Assembly: GCA_009760855.2 (NCBI GenBank)
Contig: WPIO01000157.1
Coordinates: 124,001 to 188,000, forward strand
Source: Cristatella mucedo
Taxonomy: Eukaryota; Bryozoa; Phylactolaemata; Cristatellidae
DNA length: 64,000 nucleotides
Reading direction: 5' to 3'
Shown one piece after another: positions 1 to 10,294 of this stretch (positions are counted from its first letter, which is position 1; every line of letters starts with the position of its first letter). The notes beneath the pieces were generated by a model that ran no database searches, had not been told where the DNA came from, and saw nothing but the letters and a program-made list of their open reading frames with translations. A program made the translations under genes and the position numbers.

Positions 1-1337
1 CCAATGGCATTAGTCCACAGCCTTGCCAGTAACGAGTTGCTGTAGCAGTTGTTTCTCGTGAATGCTAGCCACGAATAGCCAATCTACAGCTGGCCATCCT
101 GGTGACTAGCTCCTAATGATGGAACGTTGTTGAGTATGAAGGCGGCCTGCCATGGTCATTATCTCGCTAACAGAAATTTTTAGAGTGCACACCAGCCTCC
201 AAAAAAAAACATCTTTTTCGGAGTGTCGAAGGTCTTCTCACAACAGCATCGCGAGCACAGCTGAGTTTGAAAACAGTTGTTTTTACTACTCCTTGCTTAA
301 TGTGTCACAGCTACTCGAGTGAAAAAGCGAATGTACTGATTCGGTTGACTCAATGGGATGCTTATGAATCACTGTTAAATGCTAATGCCTCCGAAATTTC
401 AGTCCTCGTCCCGGTGCCTTCATCGTCTCTATATCTTTTTCTGCCATGGCTTTGCTCGTCTCTCTGGCTCTCATTTTATCCCCTCTGCTTACATACTACT
501 GGCACGCCCGCACAGAGTACCAAAGGCTAGTGGAGCAAGTGACAGCTACCCCTTAGACTAGTTGGGCCATCGGGCGCCACCTGCAAATCAAGACCGTTGC
601 ATTCAATAGCCATGGGGACAGCAAAGAGGCTCCCGTCCATAGGCTATCTCTGTCTGGGACTCCGAGGAGTTTTCGATGCAGTTTTCACGGAACAACAGCA
701 GCACTGGCCACCACCAGCCTCCTTCCTGGTGAAGCAAATGCCGATTACATTTTTTGAGACCGGTTGCTCTCTCCTCGCCATCTTAACATTGGCGGGCGAC
801 CGCCAGTGCTCCCTTACAATTGAACAGGATTCGTCAGAAGATATCCGGCATAAGAAAACACCTGACTTAGTAAGGGATTGTAATTACCGATAAGTGGTAC
901 ACCAGCTTCGTTGATACATAGGTTGCGTGTTATTCACAGTCGCTGGAAGCAATAAACGTCAGTAGGATAAGGCGGATCTTCTCCGTGGTTTTAGGGTTCT
1001 TCCACCATTCATCGCATCATCCATCCACTGCCAGCCGCGAATCAGTTACCCACGCCCGCACTGAAAGATCATTTGCTCTAACTAGGGTTCTGCCTTTCTT
1101 CACAAAATACTCGAGTGAAGATGCAGCTCTTGCCGATGATTCACCGTGGAAACTAAACTAGCGTCAACATCTAGGCACGGTTACAGCAGGGCGAAGTGAC
1201 GAGAGGTTTCAGCTTCTAAGCCTTGAGTAAGTAGCACAGCCATCTCAACCTGCCCGGCATGCTCGTGGAGCTAGCCCATTGAGCAGGCTCTTTAAATCGC
1301 TTGAGAACCCGGGTCGAAACCTCCCGTTTCAGCGTTG
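1..1337. other. Intergenic DNA, nothing recognised
   Basis: Open frames here are under 100 codons, carry no recognisable domain and show no repeat tail. I see no gene, RNA gene or known mobile element in this stretch. Confidence 0.5.
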
Positions 1338-1506
1338 AAGCGAGATCTGAATTGCAACTTGCTTTCCATTACCTCATTCTTCTACGCCATCGTTTTTGGT
1401 TTTTCTTTTTCCTCATAAATCAGCCACCCTGTTCGTCTTGAACTTTAACTCTTGAGATACTCTTAAAAACAAGCTTGTTAAAAATAGTAAGTCCAAAGTC
1501 GTCGTG
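1338..1506 (+). repeat. 169-bp direct repeat, copy 1
   Basis: This segment is repeated almost base for base at 2047-2215 in the same orientation. The one clear difference is ctacgccatc here against ctacgctatc there. The two copies are offset by 709 bp. Neither copy begins with TG or ends with CA, so a canonical LTR is not supported. A recent local duplication or an unrecognised terminal-repeat element would explain the near identity. Confidence 0.9.
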
Positions 1507-2046
1507 CTTAATGCTGTTGATGAGATCCGCCGTTTGCACTTCCTTTCACCAGTACTTCCGTGGGATGGCAGTTATTAGCTAAATCGGAATTGGAACCGGA
1601 AATTCACCCTTAGCTGACCAAGTTACTGATGAATGACTGACTTCCCGAGATTCTATTACCCTTCCTCGTGTGTCTCGGGCCTACTCACATCGGTCGGGGT
1701 CGGCAACTGAAAGTCGGCCAGCGGCTCGGGTTGCTAACTTATTAAACATCAAGGCAGCCGCCCGTCCCAGCGCGTCAAGACATCTGTATCATTCTAAGTA
1801 ATACTTTGTTTATACTGGTTAGTGTTTACCTTTGGAACGTTTATCAGTTCATTTTTCAAAGTCGCTCACGACTAATTTCTGCATCTCGTGAAAAGCAAAT
1901 TTCGCGAGAAACTTGCAAATTGAAAACAAATCGAGTAGTAGTTGTATTAGGGTCGTAAATGTATGCAAATGACTGTCCTTCAGCAGCTGTGGCACTAAAC
2001 AAAGAATTTAAGCTACGCTCTTTAAACTGGGTGATGGCAAGGTATA

Positions 2047-2215
2047 AAGCGAGATCTGAATTGCAACTTGCTTTCCATTACCTCATTCTTCTACGCTATC
2101 GTTTTTGGTTTTTCTTTTTCCTCATAAATCAGCCACCCTGTTCGTCTTGAACTTTAACTCTTGAGATACTCTTAAAAACAAGCTTGTTAAAAATAGTAAG
2201 TCCAAAGTCGTCGTG
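2047..2215 (+). repeat. 169-bp direct repeat, copy 2
   Basis: Second copy of the direct repeat described at 1338-1506. It starts at aagcgagatctg and similarity stops right after gtcgtcgtg. The 540 bp between the copies has no coding signature that I recognise. A 63-codon frame overlapping this copy is not protein-like. Confidence 0.9.
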
Positions 2216-2875
2216 ATTAAAAGAATACATTTAACCTTGTGCCCAAAAATCGCTTGTTTAATCGTACATAATTGTGCTTGTCTGCGTACATAATTTTGAG
2301 TGTCAATTGAAATTGGTCAGGAAACCATCTCATTCAAAAATATCTCTGACCAGCTCACTGAAGCCGCTCTGAAATACCATGCAAAAAACTACAGTGTGGC
2401 AGTGGGAATCCACTGACTATAATATTCGCTGCTAAGGCAGCAGATATGTGCACCGAGAGCGGAAACGAGCATATAGATTTCCGAAAGGATGGTGTAAACT
2501 GGCATTTCCAGATGCACGTCTGTTGCTCTTATTTTATGAAGGGAAAGAAAAGGCGCGATTGAAAATCAGTGGCTTGAAGAGCACGTCGAAATGTGTAAAA
2601 TTTAAATGAGTTATGTAAAGATGAAGAAAATATAGCACCATTTGACCTATGAAACACATTCTGCTCAGTATCTCAGTTATAGCTAGCCTTTTTCACTAAG
2701 GAAGCCATTTATCAGCAAGAGGCTCCGAATGGTGACTCCCGCCGGTAAATTGGCCAAAGAGAGCTGATTTCACTTGAGTATGTGCTTCGGTCGAAAATAG
2801 TATTTTGTGGTCGACATGGATGGTTTCGACTAGTCAAGACATTTTATACGTAGGATGCTTTGCAATAATGGCCCT

Positions 2876-2886
2876 TATTTATAGAT
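2876..2886 (+). promoter_or_regulatory. Possible TATA-like element upstream of the TLR gene
   Basis: An AT-rich tatttatag stretch lies about 75 bp before the receptor ATG. Its position would suit a core promoter with a short leader. This is inference from spacing only, because such strings are common in this AT-rich flank. Confidence 0.2.
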
Positions 2887-2958
2887 AGCACACGTTTGCT
2901 TGATGCAGGTTACCTGTCATCAACCTGTTTTGAGTGATATTTTGTTATTTTTCGTTCG

Positions 2959-5730
2959 ATGTCTCCAAGTTTCCCTCCTTTTCATTCGCTTTGGTTTACT
3001 CATTCTAGGCGTCTTGCTGTTTTGGCAATGGCCGTGCTGATGGCATGGCCAAACATAGTTTTCGGATCAGTCACTGAGGAGCGTAACTACACGTGCGGTC
3101 CTTGCAGCTGCTCCCATAAGTACGGTCGGCTCGTCGTTGAATGCTGGCGTCGGAGTTTAGTCACCATCCCAGAGGACATACCAAGTAACGCGAGTGAACT
3201 GAATCTTGCTGGTAATCGGTTGTCAAGCATCCCTCCTGGAGCCTTCGTAGCCATGAAAAGCCTGACCAAGTTAGTTCTGTCTTTTAACGCGATCACCCAC
3301 CTCGAAAATGATTCGTTTGAAGGGCTTGAGGATTCTCTGGAATTTCTGGACATTAATTGCAATACGATCAGTTACTCCACGGGATACGCTTCAGGAGCCA
3401 TTAATCGCCTTAATAAACTGACAAGACTGTTCATGGCGACAGATTCATGTCCGGAAGTGTTTCCTGACCAGATATTAGAGGGCCTGGCTTACTTGAAAGA
3501 ACTGGCTATAACCATACCAAACGTCGGCTCCTTTGGGAACTCCTCAGCCTCTCTGCTTTCGCTGGACACGCTGCACTTAAGTTCCAACTGCACCAAAGCT
3601 AGAGCAATATCGCACGATGACCTGGCAGCTTTACATCAGCTGCCCCTACGACGTCTCTCATTTCGAAAAGCAAACTTGGGGAGTATCGACCCTAATGCTC
3701 TGCTTCCATTTAACGCCACTCTGAGAAAGATGGATATAAGCTGCAACGCTTTCCAGAATGTAACGAACCTGCTCACAGGCTTGAGCGGACTGCCGCTCGA
3801 CACTTTGCTCATGGATCGAGCTGTAGCTCCATTTCAGTGGCTTGGGCTGGACGACAGCATGCGGTCCGCACTGACCTCTATGAATCTGTCAATATTGACT
3901 ATGTCTTGGAATAACTTCCTGGAAATAGATATTCGTCAGGGAGGAGCGAGTTTTGACATGCCGCATCTGAAGTATTTGCGTTTAGGCTACAACCAGGTCC
4001 TAGTGAAGATAAATTCAATCGGTGACCTTCTCCTCGCTCTTGCTTCCTTGATCATGCCCGTTCGAGTGCTCGACCTCAACGGACTGTTTAGATTTTACGA
4101 CAGTTACATCAAGGTACTCAACTGCAACGGAGAGGATATGTTGTTCGCTGACAAGAAGTTGGATTGGGAGTACGACAAACTTGGACATATACCTCCGAAG
4201 CAATCCTCTCAAGAGTGGCTAAACAAGACCCTCAGTGCATACAAAAATGGCACTTTAACTATGCCCCCTCAAATGACCAGGCTATACATTCGAGATTTTG
4301 CAGAGCTGTTCTCAGACCTCAACTCTCAGCAATTTCCCTGGCAGCTCAATGGCGACAATAATTTACAGCACGTCGAAGTCAGCTATTCAACCGTGCCACA
4401 CGTCGATTGCATTGTGAAAGGCCTCGGCCAGCTTAAGACGCTAGATGCAACAGAGATTGGCATCATCAGCTGGGGCCCCAATTTCTTCTCAAACTTGAGT
4501 GCTCCGCTCTTACAAAATGTGTACCTTCACGGCAACAAGCTCGGCAATTTTCTTTATAAAACCCGAGCCTGGGCGCCATTAAATGGTACGTCTAGTGTCA
4601 TCCGTCTTGATCTGTCATCGAACGGCATCACAATTCTTCCGAGAGATGTGTTTAAGTATAGCCATAGTTTATTGGAACTTAATTTGTCCGAAAATAGGAT
4701 GAACATCTGGGATACCTCCTTAAGGTACTCGAAGAATCTGAGGACCCTCGACCTCTCAAATAACGCTATCAAATCTGTTTCACCAGAATCGCTGGCTGAG
4801 TTCATTACTATGAGACGGCAGTATTCAAAACTGACTATCCATATGGCATACACCGACTTGGACTGTTATTTGTGCATTAATGAGGACTTCTTTACATGGT
4901 ACCTTGAAGATCCATTAGCAGTAGTCAACCTAACATGCCTAGATGGGAAGAACAGGATTTCTGTCACGCCTCACACTCTAATGATCATGAAATGGCAATG
5001 TTCGTACCTAAAAATCCTAATGGCTGCCATTAGCTCCATGACCTTCATATCGCTGGTGGCAATTGTCTGCCAATCATTCAAGTGGAGTATAAAATATTTA
5101 TATTACAAAGCGAGGAGCCGCCTCATCGGCTTGGATGGCCGTCTTATGCTTGCCCCAGTTGAAGTTTACCTGTCCTATCCAGAAGCCGAGAGCGCCAAAG
5201 CCGCCCAAACAAGGATGCTCCTCACAAAGATGGGCGTTAGAAATGTGGCTACGCGTGAGCTTTTCTCGCCGGGTGGATCTGATTATGAGCAGATTGCACT
5301 ACATGTCGATTCGAGCATGGCTGTCGTGATGCTCATGTCGCCCAGCACAATGGCCGACCCGCTGTCGGACTTCGAGTTCCACATGGCTCTCGAGAAAGGA
5401 GTGAGCCAAATTGTGCTGATACTGACGACGGAAGACCTGGCCATTCCAAAGATGCCGAAATCTCTAAGGAAGCTTCTCGACACAAATAATTATTTAACTT
5501 GGCCTGCGTCTGAAGAAAGCACAAGTGAAAATGCAGACACAATTCTGAGTCGCCGTTTTAATAAGTTCTATGTAATTCTAGAAGCAGTAATCACTAATAT
5601 CATTAACCGATCTCCATCTATCCGGAATTTGCCTTTGATAACCACTGAACCAGAGGGGAGTTCCTGTGAAAGTGATCAATATCACGCGGATTGGCTCTCA
5701 GCCTCGCTGGAATGCCTTTTGCAGCGTTAA
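2959..5730 (+). CDS. Toll-like receptor (LRR ectodomain, TM helix, TIR domain)
   Basis: Single-exon 923-residue type I membrane receptor, expected to sense ligand with its ectodomain and recruit TIR adaptors inside the cell. A hydrophobic signal core lies at about residues 19-36. An N-terminal cysteine cap follows (C46, C49, C51, C62), then leucine-rich repeats, the clearest at about 78-125 and 545-625. One juxtamembrane cysteine cluster lies at about 634-678. A membrane helix is at about 684-707 and the TIR domain at about 732-880. TIR box 1 reads VEVYLSYP. The BB-loop region reads RELFSPGG, where the family usually has RD. YLTWP precedes box 3, where the usual FW is FY. Length and single cysteine cluster match vertebrate-like TLRs rather than multi-cluster Drosophila Tolls. 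The first ATG gives a sensible signal peptide. No stop or frameshift is seen. Ligand and orthology are unknown. Confidence 0.9.
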   Translation: MSPSFPPFHSLWFTHSRRLAVLAMAVLMAWPNIVFGSVTEERNYTCGPCSCSHKYGRLVVECWRRSLVTIPEDIPSNASELNLAGNRLSSIPPGAFVAMKSLTKLVLSFNAITHLENDSFEGLEDSLEFLDINCNTISYSTGYASGAINRLNKLTRLFMATDSCPEVFPDQILEGLAYLKELAITIPNVGSFGNSSASLLSLDTLHLSSNCTKARAISHDDLAALHQLPLRRLSFRKANLGSIDPNALLPFNATLRKMDISCNAFQNVTNLLTGLSGLPLDTLLMDRAVAPFQWLGLDDSMRSALTSMNLSILTMSWNNFLEIDIRQGGASFDMPHLKYLRLGYNQVLVKINSIGDLLLALASLIMPVRVLDLNGLFRFYDSYIKVLNCNGEDMLFADKKLDWEYDKLGHIPPKQSSQEWLNKTLSAYKNGTLTMPPQMTRLYIRDFAELFSDLNSQQFPWQLNGDNNLQHVEVSYSTVPHVDCIVKGLGQLKTLDATEIGIISWGPNFFSNLSAPLLQNVYLHGNKLGNFLYKTRAWAPLNGTSSVIRLDLSSNGITILPRDVFKYSHSLLELNLSENRMNIWDTSLRYSKNLRTLDLSNNAIKSVSPESLAEFITMRRQYSKLTIHMAYTDLDCYLCINEDFFTWYLEDPLAVVNLTCLDGKNRISVTPHTLMIMKWQCSYLKILMAAISSMTFISLVAIVCQSFKWSIKYLYYKARSRLIGLDGRLMLAPVEVYLSYPEAESAKAAQTRMLLTKMGVRNVATRELFSPGGSDYEQIALHVDSSMAVVMLMSPSTMADPLSDFEFHMALEKGVSQIVLILTTEDLAIPKMPKSLRKLLDTNNYLTWPASEESTSENADTILSRRFNKFYVILEAVITNIINRSPSIRNLPLITTEPEGSSCESDQYHADWLSASLECLLQR

Positions 5731-5837
5731 ACTATTGCTGATTATAGTCGGAAAAATGCCTGATGGATCTGTGATAACTCGCTCAGACACTGGGTTCTAT
5801 CATGTGTTAACTCCCTGAAATGACTCTTTTCTTCAGC

Positions 5838-6175
5838 ATTAAAATGATATGGCTTGCGCCTTGTAGACGTCACTTGATTGGCAAAGCTCGTCGTTCTTTA
5901 TTATGGACTTAACTTGAAATTTAGCATGATGTCTGGGTCACAGTCTTGTGTACATAAGTCTTGTCTGTGAAAGCCATTTTTGTTTGTGAACGCTTCGCTG
6001 TGCGAGCTTCTGATTAGAACTAAGTAGATATCCAGTCCGTGAAAAACGAGCACAGTTTTCGTCGACATAGCAAGTTTTTGTGTCCTTCGAGTGGCTACCT
6101 GCCACGTAGAAATCTTGACTCGGGAAATGCTACACCTATGTAATCAAGGTAAGGACAAGCTTTGTAGAGAATAAA
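5838..6175 (+). terminator. Candidate polyadenylation signals of the TLR gene
   Basis: ATTAAA at 5838-5843 and AATAAA at 6170-6175 lie about 110 and 440 bp after the receptor stop codon on the same strand. Either could direct 3'-end formation. Choice between them is not possible from sequence alone. Confidence 0.4.
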
Positions 6176-6884
6176 AAGTGAAAAGTAGAAGTCAGCTTAT
6201 TCGACAGCCCAATTTATTTAGCTTTTTTTTAAGAGCTTTGGTGGCTATGACACGTGTTTTTAATTTTAGTAAAAATGTGCCTGCTTTAGGACAAAAAACA
6301 ACCTGGCTTTCAAAGTCCGATCACCTACACATGCGGGCTTAGATCCGGGTGCTTAATGCACTGATTTTGCACAGGCAAAGAAGCTGATAGGGTGCTGTGG
6401 CTGTGCTAAAAAAAAATCAGTTTTAATGAGCACCGTGCGAACCGGACTGTATTTGGACAGCTGTCTTTTTGAATGTCTGATCTTGCCACTGTCTACACAA
6501 CTTCCCTGTTTGTGACTGTATCGTGTAAATATGTTGCATGGATTACTGAAGTTTTCACTGGTTTTTACGAACCCATATTTAGAAAAACAAAATTTGGACC
6601 TCCAGCTTAGATCAGTCAGCATCTGGTGAAATATTTGCAGCTATTCACTCATTGATTGACCGGCTACGAGACGAAAATCGCTTAATATAATATTTCAAAA
6701 TTTAGTCCTGTATCACTCGAGTTTTGAGACAGCTTTCTCTTCCAAATAATTCTGCATTGGTATTTATAAATAGTTGTTTAGGGCTGGTGGGAGCTCTGCC
6801 AGTGCTTAAGTCAACTACGGCTTGCAGGGTTAGGAGTACATTTACCCAAACACAGCTTCAGCTCATGTCTCCCCATCGCCACGG
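6176..6884. other. Intergenic DNA downstream of the TLR gene
   Basis: No gene or element is recognised. The 89-codon minus-strand frame at 6353-6622 has no domain and is taken as chance. Confidence 0.4.
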
Positions 6885-7567
6885 TAATAATATTATTAAT
6901 AATAATAATAAGAAGAAATTTGTATTACTCCTTCAGAGAACTTAATCACTTTCTAGGCATTCTACATTTGCTGAAAAGGAAGCACAGTCAAATGGCTTGT
7001 GGCGGCATGCCCAATGACAGCAATAATAACATGATTAGAGGTGATTTGCACAGTGTCAGCACGCATTAGGACACAATCACATGGACCCACTAAACGCTGC
7101 TATGAATAGATGTGTTTTAAGCTTTATTTTAAATGAGGTCAAGTCAGGGAATGTCGTGAAGCCTGTTGGAAGTGAGCTCCAGGTTTTGTGAGACTACAAA
7201 CGAAAGGCATGGTCTCCACAGAATTGGAGGTTAGTCCGTAGTGTAGGTAAACGATTAGATTCGGAAAAGCATACGATGTATAGCCTGGTAAGGGGGCAGA
7301 TCTGATAGGTAGGCTGAAGTCAAAGAATGAAGGGACCTAAAAGTGAGTGACTATGCCTTTAAGTTGATGTGTTGCTTGACTGGGATTTAATTCAGGTCGG
7401 CCAGAAGTGGTGTGACGTGGCAACTGCGACGCTCACCACAGACATGCCTAGTTTCAGAGTTATGTACCAACTGTAAGCATCTGATTGCATGGGCCGGTAT
7501 AGCAGTAAGCAGTGAGTCGCTAAAGTCGAGACGGGATGTCACAAAAGCATGGACCAATTTAAATATA

Positions 7568-7720
7568 ACTACAAAAACATAATTCACTTGTATAGAACCT
7601 TAAGAGAACCTAATCTCTATTCAGGCTCTTCACATATGCCATGGGGCTCGAGCTCACTATCTTGGCCATACCTTGGTCGGGGCGAGCACCTTAACCACTG
7701 GGCCAAACCAGCTCGGCGAG
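7568..7720 (-). mobile_element. tRNA-derived SINE (type 1) with LINE-like tail
   Basis: Read on the minus strand, the element begins with a tRNA-like head. It has an A-box-like segment near 7690-7705 and a B-box-like GAGCTCGAGCCCC near 7642-7655. It then passes straight into a tail resembling the LINE 3' stem-loop (about 7590-7625). It splits the LINE at 6885-9000. AATATA occurs on both sides (7562-7567 and 7721-7726), which is a likely target-site duplication. Confidence 0.8.
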
Positions 7721-8649
7721 AATATAGATGTAGTATCCCTCCCTTAGCGAGCCCAAGTTTTAGTAATGTTATGTTGCTGAAAATAGGCAGTCTTGACAGT
7801 GAAGCTGATGCCGTCGTCTAATGAAAGGTCTTTTTCGAATAGGACACCTAGATTTCGTGCTGACTTGACAGAATATATGCTGGCAGAGCCGATTTTAAGC
7901 TTCAGATTTTCCAATTTCTAAATCGCATTTGGTTTGCCCACATTTAGATTTATCAACCATTCAATTTGAGAGCGTTTGCTGCCATGCACGTCCGGATGTC
8001 ATCAGTAAATGCAGCAATCGAGTTGAAAAAATTTGACGGAGGGCTGGGAGGGATCAAAGTAAAGTCACAGTTGAGTGTCATCTGCATAGAAGTGGAAGCC
8101 TAGATTGTGCCTGGCAATCACATCGGCCAGAGGGAGAGTCCTAAACGTGAAAAGAACTGGACCAAGCGCAGAGCCCTGAGATATCCTATACTTCAGAAGT
8201 TCCTCGGATGATCTTTTTTGCTTTGCATCAATAGTCAGGAGCCTCTAATTAAGATTGCACTTAAACTATTGCAGTAGTGCAGTAAAAGTGGTGCCCAGTT
8301 GAGATGAGAGGCGCTCAAGAAGAACTTGGTGAAATCTGCCCGAAGATCGAGCAAAGCAAGAAGATACTCTACTTAAGCCTGCATTTCTAAAAGTTCGTTA
8401 TACACACGAAGCAATGCCGACTCTGTTAAGTCATTAGCTCTAAAACCAGACAGGAACTTGTGAGCTAGGCGTAAAGTTTTAATATATGAGTTCAGCTGGT
8501 CTGCCACGCCTCGTTCCAGCTTCTTAGATAGAAACTGTAGACTAGACGGAAGATGCTTGAGTTCTCATGGTTTTATGTTGCTTTCTTGAGTATTGGCCTT
8601 ACTACAGGTGCTGGGACATGACCTGAGGCTAATGACGTTTCTATGATGT

Positions 8650-8730
8650 TACTCGTAAAAATAATAATAATAATAATAATACATTTGTTATAGTGCTTCA
8701 GAGAACCCAATCTCTTTCTAGGCACTTTAA
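8650..8730 (-). mobile_element. LINE 3' end nested in an older LINE
   Basis: About 80 bp made only of the (ATT)n tail and the family stem-loop, on the minus strand. It lies inside the composite LINE, whose sequence continues on both sides. It is an extreme 5' truncation. A target-site duplication is not clear. Confidence 0.75.
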
Positions 8731-9000
8731 ATCTGCTTATGCATGGCAGCCACCGGTCTATGCATCGTAGAAGCAGGACAGTAAGAATAGGGTTTAGAGG
8801 ACTAGTGGTCTTTTTTTATTAGGAGATGAATTTTAGATTGAGGTCATTCATTGTCTCCTTGAATGTAGCCATTAAGGTGCTTCGCCAAATTGAGAGATAA
8901 GATTCTGGAGTGGATACTGCCACACTACAGTGGGACTCCCTGACCTTGTCCGTGAATCACAGAAGCGCTTTGTGGTGGCTCTTCTGGGCTTCCAGTGAGC

Positions 9001-9820
9001 GGTTGTCACATATAGAAATTAGTTCAATAAGCCTTTTACGGTGGTAATTTTTAGGTAATCAGCGTAAAAAACAAGCTTCTACCGAATGAGAAATTGGAAT
9101 AATAGCAAGCTGAATCAGCTACGGTATGACAGTTGCTGAAGAAATTTGGCCGTCCCAGAATGGCTAGCCCTAATGGCCATGTCGAAAATCCTCGGTCCTA
9201 AACCCCAGGCTTAGACCTAAATGGTTTGCCTGTTGTACTTAATGCCTGCATTCGGACAGACGTGGCCCTCTTACATCGTGAAATGCAATAATAATTAAGG
9301 ACACGAGGGACTCGTTAAACAGTAGCTATCCTTAATTGATGTCCTAATATTGAGACCCTGGTCCTACCTGAGTACATTGATGCAGCTCCTGCGACTTGCT
9401 TGCAGCGCTTCGGGAAGGAAGCAAGTTATTCACCGATATCTTTCTGGCAGGAATCTTCCCTGATTAGCGGAAGTTGATTGCATGCTTAGTTTTCGGCGTC
9501 AGCTCAGTATTTTTTACAGCAGTACTCTTGGTTTGCAGATGCGCCTTAAAAGGCTGCTTTTGACGTGTGCTTTCAGCATGCATTTTCGCGTCGATTGTTT
9601 TATGGGGCAATCGGCTTAAAAAAACTTAAGAAGCGGTTTAAAAAAGCGGTCAGAATTTCTGAGGTTTTACAGGTATCATTATTTTTTAGTTGTCTTAAAA
9701 TCAAGTCGAGTGGCGGACGACACTTTGTAAGTCGTTTTATGCTATTCCAAAGAGAGCCATATCGACTGCTTTTAGAAGGTCTCTGCTGAGCTTTCCTCTA
9801 TTACTGTCGTCGTGGGTATA
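9001..9820. other. Intergenic DNA, nothing recognised
   Basis: No coding region or repeat identified. The 74-codon frame at 9565-9789 has no recognisable features. Confidence 0.4.
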
Positions 9821-9950
9821 CATAATAATAATAACAATAATGCACTCATTTTGATAAAGCGCCCTGAGAGAACTCAATCTCTTTCTAGGCGCTTTATATG
9901 TAGTTGGGCGAGAAAGCAACACATCGAAGCTTGTTGCAAGAGATAAACAT
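9821..9950 (-). mobile_element. L2-like LINE 3' end, short fragment
   Basis: The (ATT)n tail is at about 9821-9842 and the stem-loop at about 9852-9902. Only weak LINE similarity follows. This is a strongly 5'-truncated minus-strand insertion with no coding part. Confidence 0.75.
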
Positions 9951-10138
9951 TATAACTCATAATGAATATGCAAATATAAAATTGTAACCACGAAGAGAAG
10001 CTGGCTCGTCCCCGGCTCTCTACCGGTGGACTGTGCTGCAGTGCGCTGTGCGGTTAAAACACAAGCGGCCACAACTGGGCGTCGAAAGCGACAGCTTATT
10101 GTGAGCCCGTAAGTAGAGTTTACGCGCCGCCGGCGCAA

Positions 10139-10294
10139 GCGCTTTACGTGACGCGTACCGGACCGACGGAGTTAACTTCGCGAGCTCCCGAAGCCCGAGT
10201 GTAACAAACTACCCTGTGCGTTTACGCGGCGCGTACCGGACCGATGGAGTTAACTGCACGGACTCCCGAAGCCAGAGTATAATAAACTATCCTA
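10139..10294. repeat. Tandem duplication, about 78-bp unit
   Basis: Two adjacent copies begin at about 10139 and 10218. Each contains gcgtaccggaccga and ggagttaact and ends in a similar aaacta-rich segment. They differ at roughly a dozen positions and by a small indel, so the duplication is not very recent. Confidence 0.85.

Larger units (their letters stand above)
6885..9000 (-). mobile_element. L2-like LINE, composite copy interrupted twice
   Basis: A 5'-truncated non-LTR retrotransposon runs on the minus strand. Its 3' end is the (ATT)n tail at 6885-6910, followed inward by the family stem-loop. The reverse transcriptase region is readable in pieces by comparison with the copy at 49813-51552. 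The region corresponding to the YADD catalytic box is near 8068-8098. A tRNA-derived SINE sits at 7568-7720 and another LINE 3' end at 8650-8730. LINE similarity resumes after each. The coding frame has many stops and shifts, so the copy is dead. The 5' boundary near 9000 is approximate. Confidence 0.85.

Noticed and set aside
2047-2215. LTR retrotransposon with 169-bp LTRs
   Set aside because: The repeats lack TG/CA ends, there is no primer-binding site or polypurine tract that I can see, and the interior is not coding.
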